This document shows positions 16,788 through 24,675 of a stretch of DNA of 64,000 bases, in pieces. The translations under genes were made by a program, and so were the position numbers. The stretch is from Streptomyces sp. NBC_00271. Lineage in GTDB: Bacteria > Actinomycetota > Actinomycetes > Streptomycetales > Streptomycetaceae. Location of the stretch: NCBI RefSeq assembly GCF_036178845.1, contig NZ_CP108070.1, forward strand, positions 8,432,001 to 8,496,000, written 5' to 3'. Numbering within the stretch: position 1 is the stretch's first letter; every line of letters starts with the position of its first letter. The notes under the pieces are model-generated. The model ran no database searches. It was not told where the DNA came from and saw only the letters and a list, made by a program, of their open reading frames with translations.

Positions 16788-17459
16788 ATGCCTACCCTCC
16801 ACCGTCAGGAAAACGTCTTCGTACTCGATCTCGGAGACGGCGAGAATCGCTTCCACCCCGACTGGCTCACCGCCGTCGACGCCGCTCTGGACGAGGTTGA
16901 CAAGGCAGAAGGGCCACGGGCCCTGGTGACCGCCGCGACTGGCAAGTTCTACTCCAACGGCCTGGACCTGGAGTGGCTGAGCGCCCACCCCGACCAGCAC
17001 GAGAGCTACACCACCTCTGTCCACAAGCTCTTCGCCCGCGTGCTGTCTCTGCCGGTGATCACCGTGGCCGCCCTGCAGGGGCACACCTTCGCCGCCGGTG
17101 CGATGCTCTCCCTCGCGCACGACTTCCGTGTCATGCGCGCGGACCGCGGCTTCTGGTGTCTGCCCGAGGCCGACATCAAGATCCCCTTCACTCCCGGCAT
17201 GTGCGCCCTGATCCAGTCCCGCCTGGCGCCGCAGACCGCGCACGAGGCCATGGTCACTGCTCGCCGCTACGGCGGGTCGGATGCCGCCGCCGTGGGCATC
17301 GTCGACCAGGCGGTCGCCGAGGACGCCGTGCGCTCCACGGCCATGGCGATCGCCGAGGCACAGCTGAGCAAGGCCGGCGACACCCTCGGCACCATCAAGG
17401 CACGCATGTACGCCTCGGTCCTGGCCACCCTGCCCCGCACGGACAGCCTGGCTGACTGA
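16788..17459 (+). CDS. enoyl-CoA hydratase/delta-isomerase (crotonase family)
   Basis: Protein of 223 residues from ATG 16788 (CAGGAG ribosome-binding site). Upstream in-frame codons to 16731 lack a site and overlap the regulatory region. Motifs GKFYSNGLDLEWL (about 49-61) and LQGHTFAAGAMLSLAHDFRV (about 93-112), plus CLPEADIKIPF (about 121-131), are those of short enoyl-CoA delta-isomerases of the peroxisomal type rather than classic hydratases. It is a single gene, but its promoter element matches that of the operon at 9795. It may isomerise a beta,gamma double bond in the same pathway. Confidence 0.85.
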   Translation: MPTLHRQENVFVLDLGDGENRFHPDWLTAVDAALDEVDKAEGPRALVTAATGKFYSNGLDLEWLSAHPDQHESYTTSVHKLFARVLSLPVITVAALQGHTFAAGAMLSLAHDFRVMRADRGFWCLPEADIKIPFTPGMCALIQSRLAPQTAHEAMVTARRYGGSDAAAVGIVDQAVAEDAVRSTAMAIAEAQLSKAGDTLGTIKARMYASVLATLPRTDSLAD

Positions 17460-17530
17460 CCCAGGACGCTCACGAAGACCACCCCGGCGGCGCCCCCAGG
17501 GCCTCCAGCAACCCCCAAGCGCTACGTCAA

Positions 17531-18150
17531 TACCGGGCCCGTTGACCCCGGACACGCCAGCGCAGGCTGCGGCCACTAGTCGGGCGAGGGCGGTCGGCTC
17601 GCAGTCCTCCACGTCGAGGATCACCGGCTGGGTGACCAGATCCAGGCCCTCGGTGAGCAGCCGTCGGGTGGCGTCGGACGGCGGGTCGGCATCGGGGGCG
17701 GCGAATCCGATGGTGAGATAGCGCGCGGGATCCGTGAGGCTCCACCCGACGACTGCGCCGTGCTTGACGAGGAGCGCCACATCGGGCGCGATGCCGACGC
17801 GGTCCTCCAACGGCTCATCGAGGACGTCGAGATCGCGCAGGCCGGTCAGCACGGCATCCCCGGGGTGCGGCACAGCACCGCGCACATCTCCAGCCGGAAG
17901 TCCTGGACCTCGTCGGCGCGAAGCCCAGCCGGGCGTACCGCGGGGGTGTCGGGAACACGGGCGGAGTCCTCCACCGAAGCGGATTCTCCCGGTAGTTGGA
18001 ATTCGACCCCGACCAGCTTCCGGCCGGCTCACATTCCTTCGCGTCCGCGTACTGCCCCACGTCCACAGAGTCGCTTGTGAAGCGGGGGGTGATGCGCAGC
18101 GGATCGTCCGTCACCGTCGCGCGCCACGCGTTGTCGAAGGTCAGTCTCAT
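17531..18150 (-). pseudogene. frameshifted unrecognised gene
   Basis: Coding-like sequence on the minus strand runs through three frames. Segment one (18150-18034) starts ATG and reads MRLTFDNAWRATVTDDPLRI. Segment two (about 18004-17852) has EFQLPGESASVEDSARV, then VQDFRLEMCAVLC. Segment three (about 17858-17531) contains LLVKHGAVVGWSLTDPARYL and VILDVEDCEPTALARLVAA. Each segment has normal Streptomyces amino-acid composition, while the other frames in those stretches are Arg/Pro-rich. Two indels, near 18020 and 17855, would restore one protein of about 205 residues. I do not recognise the family. The rest of the 17460-18250 gap shows nothing else. Confidence 0.5.
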
Positions 18151-18250
18151 CGGTCCTGGCCCGGCCGGTCGTTGTCAGTGGTGGCCATTAGTTTGGAGTC
18201 ACTGGAAGACGGCCGAAGCGGCCGACCGGGCCATTGGGGAGGGGTGTGCT

Positions 18251-19717
18251 GTGTCCGCTGCGCAGGCACGACAGTCGGGGAACACGACGTATCTGGAGCT
18301 GTCCCAGGAGAGCGGCGGTGCCCACAAGTTCTACGAGGTGACCGTCGAGGGGACCACCGTCTCCGTGCGGTACGGACGGATCGGTGTGGACGGGCAGCGT
18401 CAGACCTCCGCGTTTCCGACCGTCGAGAAGGCGAACGCGGCGGCGGCGAAGAAGATAGCGGAGAAGGTGCGCAAGGGGTATGCGCCCGCCGTCCAGGGGC
18501 AGCGCGCGGCCCGGCCTGTGACGCGCCGTCAGGTGACGTCCGCCCCGTCCACGGCGCGGGCGACGGCGCCGGTGCTGTGGCGGTTCCGTACGGGCGCCTC
18601 GGCGTTCGGCATCCATGTCGACGAGGACCGCTGCTGGGTGGGCAACCAGCACGGCAGCGTCTACAACCTGAGCCACGACGGTGAGGTGTTGGCGCACTAC
18701 TCCCTGCCGGACGGTGTGAAGTGCCTGGTGGCGGACGACTTCTGGATCTATGCGGGCTGTGACGACGGCCGGGTGTACGACCTCTCCTCGAAGGTACCGT
18801 TCGCGGCCTACGAGATAGCGGCCGAGGTGGACATCTTCTGGCTGGACATTCATGCGGGCGTGCTGAACGTCTCCGACCGCAACGGCGGTCTGACGGTCAT
18901 CGACCACGAGGACGAGCTCCAGTGGTCGCGCAACTCGTCCGGGGACAACGCGTGGATGGTGCGGGCCGACGACCACGCCGTGTACCACGGGCACAGCCGC
19001 GGTGTGACGGCGTACGCGGCGGACGGCACCCGCCAGCTCTGGCACACCGCGACCAACGGCAATGTGCTCTTCGGATGGCAGGAGGAGAACGCCGTCTACG
19101 CCGGGACGGGGCGGCGGGTCGTCCAGCGGCTCGCCAAGTCCGACGGGCGGATCGAGGCCTCCTACTCGTGCGACGCCGCGGTGTACTCGTGCGCCACGTC
19201 CCCCGGCGGGCGGTACGTCTTCGCGGGCGACTCCGCTTCCTCCGTCTACTGCTTCACCGCCGACGGCTCCCGGCTGTGGAAGCTCGGCACGGGCGGCGGT
19301 TCGGCGTTGTCCATGCAGTACCACGACGAAAGGCTGTACATCGTCTCCACGGACGGCTCGCTCGCCTGCATCGACGCGAGCGAGGCCGCGATCAACGCCG
19401 CCCAGTCGGGCACCGTCCCGGTCGCCGCGGACGTCAAACTGGCGGCCGCCCTGCCGACGTACGCACCGCTGACCACCGCCGCCTCCGTCGCCACGGTCAG
19501 CGCCGTCCCCGCGCCGGGGAGCGGGGTCGTCGTGGAGTGCACTCAGGAAGGAGGCCGAGTGCGCGTGCACGTGGTCTCCGAGGGCTATGAGCCGAGTTGG
19601 AACGTCCAGTTCCCGCGTGCGATACGCCAGCCCGGCGCCCGCTATGTGGTGGACGCGCTGCACTCCTCGGTGGGTGGCTTCTACCGGGTGCGCGGAGAGA
19701 TCAGACGTCTGGTGTGA
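18251..19717 (+). CDS. WGR-domain protein with C-terminal beta-propeller
   Basis: Protein of 488 residues from GTG 18251, preceded by GGGGAGGGG. Residues about 13-78 form a WGR domain (LELSQESGGAHKFYEVTVEG, then VRYGRIGVDGQ, with Tyr in place of the name-giving Trp). A linker follows (80-110). From about 115 to 420 are repeated PQQ/WD-like blades (for example WRFRTGASAFGIHVDEDRCW and GGRYVFAGDSASSVYCFTADG). A short C-terminal region (425-488) is predicted soluble. WGR domains in PARPs contact DNA and relay damage signals; here there is no catalytic domain. No signal peptide or membrane span. Transcribed alone, converging on the MMPL gene. Confidence 0.85.
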   Translation: MSAAQARQSGNTTYLELSQESGGAHKFYEVTVEGTTVSVRYGRIGVDGQRQTSAFPTVEKANAAAAKKIAEKVRKGYAPAVQGQRAARPVTRRQVTSAPSTARATAPVLWRFRTGASAFGIHVDEDRCWVGNQHGSVYNLSHDGEVLAHYSLPDGVKCLVADDFWIYAGCDDGRVYDLSSKVPFAAYEIAAEVDIFWLDIHAGVLNVSDRNGGLTVIDHEDELQWSRNSSGDNAWMVRADDHAVYHGHSRGVTAYAADGTRQLWHTATNGNVLFGWQEENAVYAGTGRRVVQRLAKSDGRIEASYSCDAAVYSCATSPGGRYVFAGDSASSVYCFTADGSRLWKLGTGGGSALSMQYHDERLYIVSTDGSLACIDASEAAINAAQSGTVPVAADVKLAAALPTYAPLTTAASVATVSAVPAPGSGVVVECTQEGGRVRVHVVSEGYEPSWNVQFPRAIRQPGARYVVDALHSSVGGFYRVRGEIRRLV

Positions 19718-19783
19718 CGCTCACCGACCAGAGCGGCGCGGCTGCCGGTCCGCCCGCGACCAGGGCGACGAACGGCCCGGAGG

Positions 19784-19808
19784 GCCGCCCGTGCTCGGCA
19801 CGGGCGGC
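19784..19808. terminator. bidirectional hairpin between convergent genes
   Basis: Perfect 11-bp stem GCCGCCCGTGC, 3-base loop, complementary arm, located in the 110 bp between the WGR gene stop (19717) and the MMPL gene stop (19828). It can serve both strands. Confidence 0.65.
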
Positions 19809-19827
19809 ACTCCGGCACGCGGGACGG

Positions 19828-22041
19828 TCAGACGCGGGACGGTTCCCGTGCGGCCGGGTCGTTCTGCGCCGGGGCTACGGCGGAGTGGTGGACGAGACCC
19901 TCGCCCTCCACGTCGACCTTGGGCAGGATCCGGTCCAGCCAGCGCGGCATCCACCAGGCGGCCTTGTCGAGCAGGGCCAGGACCGCCGGTACGAAGGCCA
20001 TGCGGACGACGAACGCGTCGAACAGGACGGCGATCGCGAGGCCGAAGCCGATCATCTTGATCATGGACTCGCTCGCTCCGATGAACCCGGAGAACACGGC
20101 CATCATGATCAGCGCGGCGGCGACCACGACGCGGGCGCTGTGGCGGAAGCCGCTCTCGACCGCTTGGCGCGGGTCGTCGCCATGGACGTACGCCTCCCGC
20201 GTCCGGGCGACGAGGAACACCTCGTAGTCCATCGCGAGGCCGAAGACGATGCCCACCAGGAAGATCGGCATCATGCTCATGATCGGACCGGTGGTCTCCA
20301 CGCCGAGGAGTGAGGCCAGCCAGCCCCACTGGAAGACGGCGACGACGGAGCCGAGCGCGGCGAGCACCGACAGGAGGAAGCCGACGGCCGCCTTGATCGG
20401 GACCAGGATCGAGCGGAAGACCACCATCAGGAGCAGGATGGCCAGGCCGACCACCACGATCAGGTAGGGGATCAGGGCCTTCTGGGTCTTCTCCGCCATG
20501 TCGATGTTCAGGGCGGTGGTGCCGGTGACCTCGAAGCTCGCGCCGTCGGTCGAGGCCTCGGTGGCGGGGCGCTCGTTCCGGATGGTCTTGACGAGGTCCT
20601 GGGTCTTCTTGTCGGTGGGCGCCGTGGAGGGGACGGCGGAGAAGACCGCGGTGTCACCCGCGGGGTTGAACCGGGCGGGGGAGACGGAGACGACTCCGTC
20701 GGTGGCCTTGATCTTCTTCTCGATGGTCGTGACCGCGGCCTTGGGGTTCGCGGCGCCCTTGGCGTCCACCACGATCGACAAGGGGCCGTTGAAGCCGGGG
20801 CCGAAGCCGTTGGCGAGGTCGTCGTAGGCGCGGCGCTCGGTGGTGGAGGTGGGCTTGGCCTCGTCTCCGGGCATGCCCAGCTGGAGGTCCATCGCCGGTA
20901 CGGCGAGCGTTCCCAGGCCCACGACCGACAGCAGGAGCACCGGGAGGGGGCGGCGCAGGACGAAGCGTGCCCAGCGGCTGCCGCCGTTGTTCTTGCCGCC
21001 TTCCTTGATCTCTCCGCGCTTGCGGGAGCGGCGGGAGAGTACGGCGTTGGGCCAGAAGCCGAGGAGGGCCGGGACGAGCGTCAGTGCGATGAAGACGCCG
21101 ACCATGACAGCTCCGGCGGCGGCGAGGCCCATCTTGGTGAGCATGGGGATGCCGACGACGGACAGGCCGGCGAGGGCGATGACGACGGTGAGGCCGGCGA
21201 AGACGACGGCGGATCCGGCGGTTCCGGTGGCGAGGCCCGCGGCTTCCTGCGGGGTGTGGCCCTTGGCGCGTTCCTCGCGGTAGCGGGAGACGATGAAGAC
21301 GGCGTAGTCGATGCCGCAGGCGAGGCCGAGCATGGTGGCGAGCGTGCCGGTGGTCGAGGAGAGACCGAACGCGCTGGACAGGGCCATGATCGCGGCCATC
21401 GAGACGCCCACGCCGATGAGCGCGGTGAGCAGCGGCAGCCCGGCGGCGGTCAGTGAACCGAAGGTGATGATCAGGACGAGCGCGGCGATGGCGATGCCGA
21501 TCCCCTCTGCCGCTCTGCCCGCGGCGGGCTGGGTCGCCAGCGCCGTGCCGCCGACCTCGACCGTCAGGCCGGACTTCTTGGCCTGCGCTATCGCGTCCTT
21601 CAGGGAGTTCTTGCTGGTGTCGGTGAGGTCGTCGGCCTTCACCTTGTAGGTGACGGTCGCGTACGCCGTCGTCGCGTCCTTGCTGATCGCGTTCGCCTGG
21701 AAGGGGCTGACCGCGCTCGCGACCTGCGCGCCGTCGGCCGCCTGGTCCACCAGCTTGTCGATGGTCTTCTTGTTCTCGGCGGCAGTGATCTTCTGGCCGT
21801 CGGGGGCGACGAAGACGATCCGGGCGTTCGCCCCGTCGGCCTTCGCCCCGGGGAAGCGCTGCTCCATGAGGTCGAACGCCTTCTGGGACTCGATCCCCGG
21901 CATGGAGTTGTTCGGATCAGGAGCGGCGGGAGCCGTGGCCGCACCGAAGCCGACAGCGCCGAGCACCGCCACCCAGATCAAGGCGACGTACCAACGTCGC
22001 CGGAAGGCCGTACGGCCCAGTCGATAAAGGAAAGTAGCCAC
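19828..22041 (-). CDS. MMPL-family RND transporter
   Basis: Protein of 737 residues from GTG 22041 (VATFLYRLGRTAFRRRWYV), with GGAGACC upstream; an in-frame ATG at 22080 would add 13 residues. Topology is MMPL-like. An N-terminal membrane span (about 17-38) is followed by an extracytoplasmic domain (about 45-190), a block of five or six spans (about 190-370), a second external domain (about 390-540) and a final block of spans (about 550-700). Conserved GLACGIDYAVFIVSRYREE and LAMDYEVFLVARTREAYV carry the proton-relay Asp-Tyr motifs. It exports lipids or hydrophobic small molecules using the proton gradient; the cargo is unknown. Confidence 0.92.
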   Translation of the reverse strand: MATFLYRLGRTAFRRRWYVALIWVAVLGAVGFGAATAPAAPDPNNSMPGIESQKAFDLMEQRFPGAKADGANARIVFVAPDGQKITAAENKKTIDKLVDQAADGAQVASAVSPFQANAISKDATTAYATVTYKVKADDLTDTSKNSLKDAIAQAKKSGLTVEVGGTALATQPAAGRAAEGIGIAIAALVLIITFGSLTAAGLPLLTALIGVGVSMAAIMALSSAFGLSSTTGTLATMLGLACGIDYAVFIVSRYREERAKGHTPQEAAGLATGTAGSAVVFAGLTVVIALAGLSVVGIPMLTKMGLAAAGAVMVGVFIALTLVPALLGFWPNAVLSRRSRKRGEIKEGGKNNGGSRWARFVLRRPLPVLLLSVVGLGTLAVPAMDLQLGMPGDEAKPTSTTERRAYDDLANGFGPGFNGPLSIVVDAKGAANPKAAVTTIEKKIKATDGVVSVSPARFNPAGDTAVFSAVPSTAPTDKKTQDLVKTIRNERPATEASTDGASFEVTGTTALNIDMAEKTQKALIPYLIVVVGLAILLLMVVFRSILVPIKAAVGFLLSVLAALGSVVAVFQWGWLASLLGVETTGPIMSMMPIFLVGIVFGLAMDYEVFLVARTREAYVHGDDPRQAVESGFRHSARVVVAAALIMMAVFSGFIGASESMIKMIGFGLAIAVLFDAFVVRMAFVPAVLALLDKAAWWMPRWLDRILPKVDVEGEGLVHHSAVAPAQNDPAAREPSRV

Positions 22042-22228
22042 GGGCTGAGGTCTCCACTCGTCCGATCTCGGGAACCCCATCAGGTTCCCCGTGGCAGACC
22101 CCTCCCGTCGTCGTGCACGTGCCGACATTTCCGACTACTGAGAACGCAGTACGCCGCTGCCGGATCATCCTCCTGACGTCTACCGCCGGCCGCGGAGAAC
22201 CGCGACCGGCGGCGTACGTCACGGGGGC

Positions 22229-23959
22229 CTAGCGGGTGCTTGCCGGGGCCTTCAGGTGCAGATCCGTGCTGGACAGCGTCATCGGCGTGGCCGAGACGGC
22301 CCGCAGCCGGATGCGTACTCCGGCACGGGGAAGGGTGAACTTGCCGGAGGGCGGCAGGAGTTCGTAGCTGGCCGAGGCGCGCCGGCCGAGTGTGGCGGGG
22401 CCGGACCTGATGGACCAGTAGCGGCCCATGCCCTGGCCCGTGGTCAGGGTGAAGTGCGGGGTGAGGGCCGTGTCGCCGAGGTTGGTGACGCGGACGGTGA
22501 GCGCGGTCACGGCCTTGGCGGTGGTGGTCCGGGTCTCGCCGACCAGCTGCATCCTCAGGGGCGGCGAGCCCGTCACCGCCAGGGTCGACGCGACCAGGGC
22601 GGGGACGATCAGCAGCACGCCCGTGGCGATGCGCGCCCGCTGCCGGTGCGGGCCGCGCAGGAAGGCGGGCCGGGGCTGCCATGCCGTGGTGAAGGCCGAT
22701 GGCGGCGCGGTCACGGCAGAGGCCAGCCAGAGCGGCGTCATCATCAGGTAGTAGCCGTCCTGCGAACGCGTCGCCAGGAAGAACGCGCACCACGGCAGGA
22801 CCACCGCGGCCGGTCCCAGCAGCCGCACGAACAACACGAAGAGCACGAGCAGCCCCGCGGCCAGCAGCATGCTCGCGTGCGAGTACCAGGACAGCCGGTC
22901 GCTGCCGTCGGTGAAGTACAGCGAGATACCGACCAGGCCCTGGCCGTGCAGGTTCGCCTTCTGGGTGAGCGGGAGCGCGATCCCGGAGAGCCAGCTGCGT
23001 GGCTCACTCACGATGAAGTACGCGTTGATCAGCAGCCAGGTCAGGGTGGCCACCCCCACGATCCGGCCCACGGCGGCCGCCGCCGCGCGCGCTCCGAGGT
23101 CGCCGCGGCGCAGGGCGTAGACCCCGGCCAGCAGGAACGGCGTGAGGAACCACGGCAGCTGCTGCGAGGCGCAGGCCGCGCCCAGGCACGCCGCCCGCGC
23201 CCAGTCGCTCCACCCGCCGTAGCCCATCCGAGGCCAGCCCACCACCACCGGGATGAGGAAGGCGCAGGCGACGATGGCCGGATAGCCGAGCCGGGCGTAC
23301 GCGGTCAGCAGGCCGAAGCCGAGGCAGACCAGCGTGGCCGCGGACCGCCACTGCGTCGGCAGCATCCGCCACATCACGATCGTGCCCACGATCAGGGCGC
23401 CGGTGGCGGCGAGGACCGCGGGGGCGGCCCCGTGTCCGACCCACAGCAGCGGCGCGGTGAGCAGTAGGGGCAGCGGCGGATAGCCGTACGTGTAGTCGTA
23501 GCCGCCGGTCATCGTCGGGGTGAGGGCGACCCCGTGCTGCCCGAAGAGCCAGGGCCACGGCTGGTCGTAGACCTGGTGCCCGGCGACGAACTCACGGGCG
23601 GCCTGTGCGGTGAGGACCGACTCGTCACCGCCGTCGTGGTACATGGCGAACCCGCACACCGCGAGCGTCACGGCCGTCACCAGGATCACGAGATCGAGGC
23701 GGGCCAGCGAGCGGGTCCGGCGCACGGTCAGCGTCAGGACGCCCGTCACCAGGATCGAGGCGTAGCAGACCGAGATCACCGCCGCGACGGCGAGCCGGTG
23801 GCTCGCGGCCGCCGTCCACATAGGACGCGTACCGACGAAGAGGCTGATGTCGGCGAGCAGGGTCAGGACGCGGTGCCACTGTGCGGGCGTCTCGTCGGGC
23901 GACGCCTTCGTGAGGGCCTTCTGGCCGGTGGTCGACGGCCTCATTTCTGCCAAGTACAC
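22229..23959 (-). CDS. polytopic membrane protein, glycosyltransferase-87-like
   Basis: Protein of 576 residues with roughly ten hydrophobic spans between about 55 and 480, then a soluble C-terminal region (about 480-576) resembling an immunoglobulin-like beta domain. The layout, with an acidic external loop after the second span (MYHDGGDES) and a YDYTYGYPPLPLLL motif, resembles polyprenyl-phosphate-dependent mannosyltransferases (GT87/DUF2029). I would not assign a substrate. ATG 23959 is the first of two nearby methionines. It is separated from the MMPL gene by 187 bp and may or may not be cotranscribed. Confidence 0.65.
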   Translation of the reverse strand: MYLAEMRPSTTGQKALTKASPDETPAQWHRVLTLLADISLFVGTRPMWTAAASHRLAVAAVISVCYASILVTGVLTLTVRRTRSLARLDLVILVTAVTLAVCGFAMYHDGGDESVLTAQAAREFVAGHQVYDQPWPWLFGQHGVALTPTMTGGYDYTYGYPPLPLLLTAPLLWVGHGAAPAVLAATGALIVGTIVMWRMLPTQWRSAATLVCLGFGLLTAYARLGYPAIVACAFLIPVVVGWPRMGYGGWSDWARAACLGAACASQQLPWFLTPFLLAGVYALRRGDLGARAAAAAVGRIVGVATLTWLLINAYFIVSEPRSWLSGIALPLTQKANLHGQGLVGISLYFTDGSDRLSWYSHASMLLAAGLLVLFVLFVRLLGPAAVVLPWCAFFLATRSQDGYYLMMTPLWLASAVTAPPSAFTTAWQPRPAFLRGPHRQRARIATGVLLIVPALVASTLAVTGSPPLRMQLVGETRTTTAKAVTALTVRVTNLGDTALTPHFTLTTGQGMGRYWSIRSGPATLGRRASASYELLPPSGKFTLPRAGVRIRLRAVSATPMTLSSTDLHLKAPASTR

Positions 23960-24122
23960 GGGATTGGACGGTAATTCCCGCAGATGAAGGCCGTGATGCC
24001 GGACGTGAAGAGTCCGGTATGAGGGTGGTAAGAAGAGTGTTTACGGCCGATGTGGGGGCGTGTCGTGCGGGAGCATCTCATATAAGTGTGTCTCATGCTT
24101 TGACGGGATATACGGGGGTGTC

Positions 24123-24542
24123 TCAGGCGTTGGAGAGGGACACCTCGGTGGACTTGATGAGCGCGACGACCGTCGATCCCGCCGCAAGGCCGAGCTCCGT
24201 CACCGCGTCCTTGGTGATCGCGGAGGTCAGCTCACCGCCCGGGACCTCGACCTTGACGCGGGCCATGGCCCCGCCCGTGGAGACCTCCGTCACCGTGCCG
24301 GGGAACTGGTTGCGGATGCTCACCCCGTCGACCGGCCCGGTGGCCAGGGACACCTCCGTCGACTTGACCAGGGCGCGGACCGAGGAGCCCGTGGCGAGAC
24401 CCAGATCCTCGACCGCCTCCGTGGTGATGGCCGCGGTGAGGTCCTGACCGCCGTCGAGGCGGACCTTGACCGTCGCCATCGCCTCGCCCGGGGTGACGGA
24501 AGTGACGGTTCCGGGGAGCTGGTTGCGGATGCTCAGGCTCAT
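24123..24542 (-). CDS. di-Mop (tandem TOBE) molybdate-binding protein
   Basis: Protein of 139 residues made of two near-identical Mop/TOBE repeats (about 1-68 and 72-139). Each starts SIRNQ-LPGTV and ends VKSTEVSLA. Mop proteins assemble into rings that bind and store molybdate or tungstate. The gene lies 133 bp downstream of, and on the same strand as, the molybdopterin nitrate reductase at 24676, so a link to molybdenum supply for that enzyme is natural. No HTH is present, so this is not the ModE regulator. Confidence 0.9.
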   Translation of the reverse strand: MSLSIRNQLPGTVTSVTPGEAMATVKVRLDGGQDLTAAITTEAVEDLGLATGSSVRALVKSTEVSLATGPVDGVSIRNQFPGTVTEVSTGGAMARVKVEVPGGELTSAITKDAVTELGLAAGSTVVALIKSTEVSLSNA

Positions 24543-24675
24543 GGGTACGCCTCAATGTGCGGTGCGGTGGGACAGCGAACGACGGATGCCGGTGCGCTAC
24601 GAATAGCCGAGTTTCGCCAATTATGTGCAACTCGCGGCTCTCGGAGGGCTCACCACACCCCGTGTCTCCCGTGTC

